Positions 12,919 to 13,092 of a stretch of DNA of 13,092 bases are shown here, in pieces. This stretch comes from Candidatus Melainabacteria bacterium (GTDB lineage Bacteria > Cyanobacteriota > Vampirovibrionia > Obscuribacterales > Obscuribacteraceae). Made by a program: the position numbers and the translations under genes. How positions within the stretch are numbered: the stretch's first letter is position 1; each line of letters opens with the position of its first letter. The stretch lies in assembly GCA_003175915.1 (NCBI GenBank), contig PSRH01000217.1, positions 1-13,092 on the forward strand, written 5' to 3'. A model generated the notes under the pieces. That model had not been told where the DNA came from and ran no database searches. It saw only the letters and a list, made by a program, of their open reading frames with translations.

Positions 12919-13092
12919 TCACACTTGCGCCAACAACTCGCGGATCGGAACCCGCCAGTCCCCCTCGGTGACGTGCTCGAACCTGCCCAGGAATGGCCCT
13001 CGGGCTTCGGCCTCCCCAGCGAGCAGGGCGATCAGTTGCCTGCGCGTCCTGCGGGCGAAGTCCAACCAGTCGGTGGGAGCGGTTTCGCCTGC
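12919..13092 (-). CDS. C-terminal end of a high-GC gene of unknown function (partial)
   Basis: On the minus strand the frame is open from the window edge to a TGA at 12921-12919 and gives 57 residues: TDWLDFARRTRRQLIALL, a short AGEAEARG link, then FLGRFEHVTEGDWRVPIRELLAQV. The start lies beyond the window. Codon third positions are overwhelmingly G or C, and the local base composition is near 70% GC, against about 50% for the other genes. A strong minus-strand terminator begins 15 bp after the stop. The basic helix and compact C-terminus would fit a DNA-binding or mobile-element protein, but I see no diagnostic motif and do not assign one. Confidence 0.55.
   Translation of the reverse strand, partial: AGETAPTDWLDFARRTRRQLIALLAGEAEARGPFLGRFEHVTEGDWRVPIRELLAQV

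Overview
The window is about 13 kb of bacterial DNA of roughly 50% GC. It encodes envelope and housekeeping proteins and has no rRNA, tRNA, CRISPR array or recognisable transposase. A KdsC-type HAD phosphatase (a step in LPS inner-core sugar synthesis) suggests a Gram-negative-type envelope. An oxidoreductase carries a cyanobacterial-style SLH tail, and there is a radical SAM protein of the AmmeMemoRadiSam type. Together these suggest a member of the wider Cyanobacteria/Vampirovibrionota (Melainabacteria, Obscuribacter-like) lineage. That assignment is an inference from family content; no marker gene is present.

Left part (1-3548). After the low-complexity tail of a plus-strand gene (1-108), five minus-strand genes read leftward: kdsC-like phosphatase, three consecutive small proteins built from ClpX-type C4 zinc fingers but lacking the AAA+ ATPase, and amrS. 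A near-consensus sigma70 promoter (TTGACA, 16 bp, TATAGT) straddles the kdsC stop codon and points into the zinc-finger genes. The first two of these overlap by ATGA. The second and third share a C-terminal domain of about 47 residues that I do not recognise. This cluster is the best candidate for an undescribed system, possibly adaptors, decoys or partners of ClpXP.

Middle part (3751-9361). Two paralogous FAD-dependent oxidoreductases (FAD_oxidored type) lie tail to tail with one base between their stop codons. The plus-strand copy has an N-terminal hydrophobic leader and a recognisable SLH tail. The minus-strand copy lacks a leader, has a degenerate SLH-like tail, and is tightly coupled to an upstream DUF4127 gene (three bases between them).

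Right part (9605-13092). In order: a 70-residue unknown protein behind a strong Shine-Dalgarno sequence, a bestrophin-like (DUF4239) membrane protein, a 164-residue unknown protein, a likely small minus-strand gene ended by an intrinsic terminator, and a secreted glycine-zipper protein. The last ~190 bases differ sharply: about 70% GC, with the 3' end of a minus-strand gene that stops just before a 17-bp perfect inverted repeat followed by a T tract, which is a minus-strand terminator. This may be the edge of a horizontally acquired segment.
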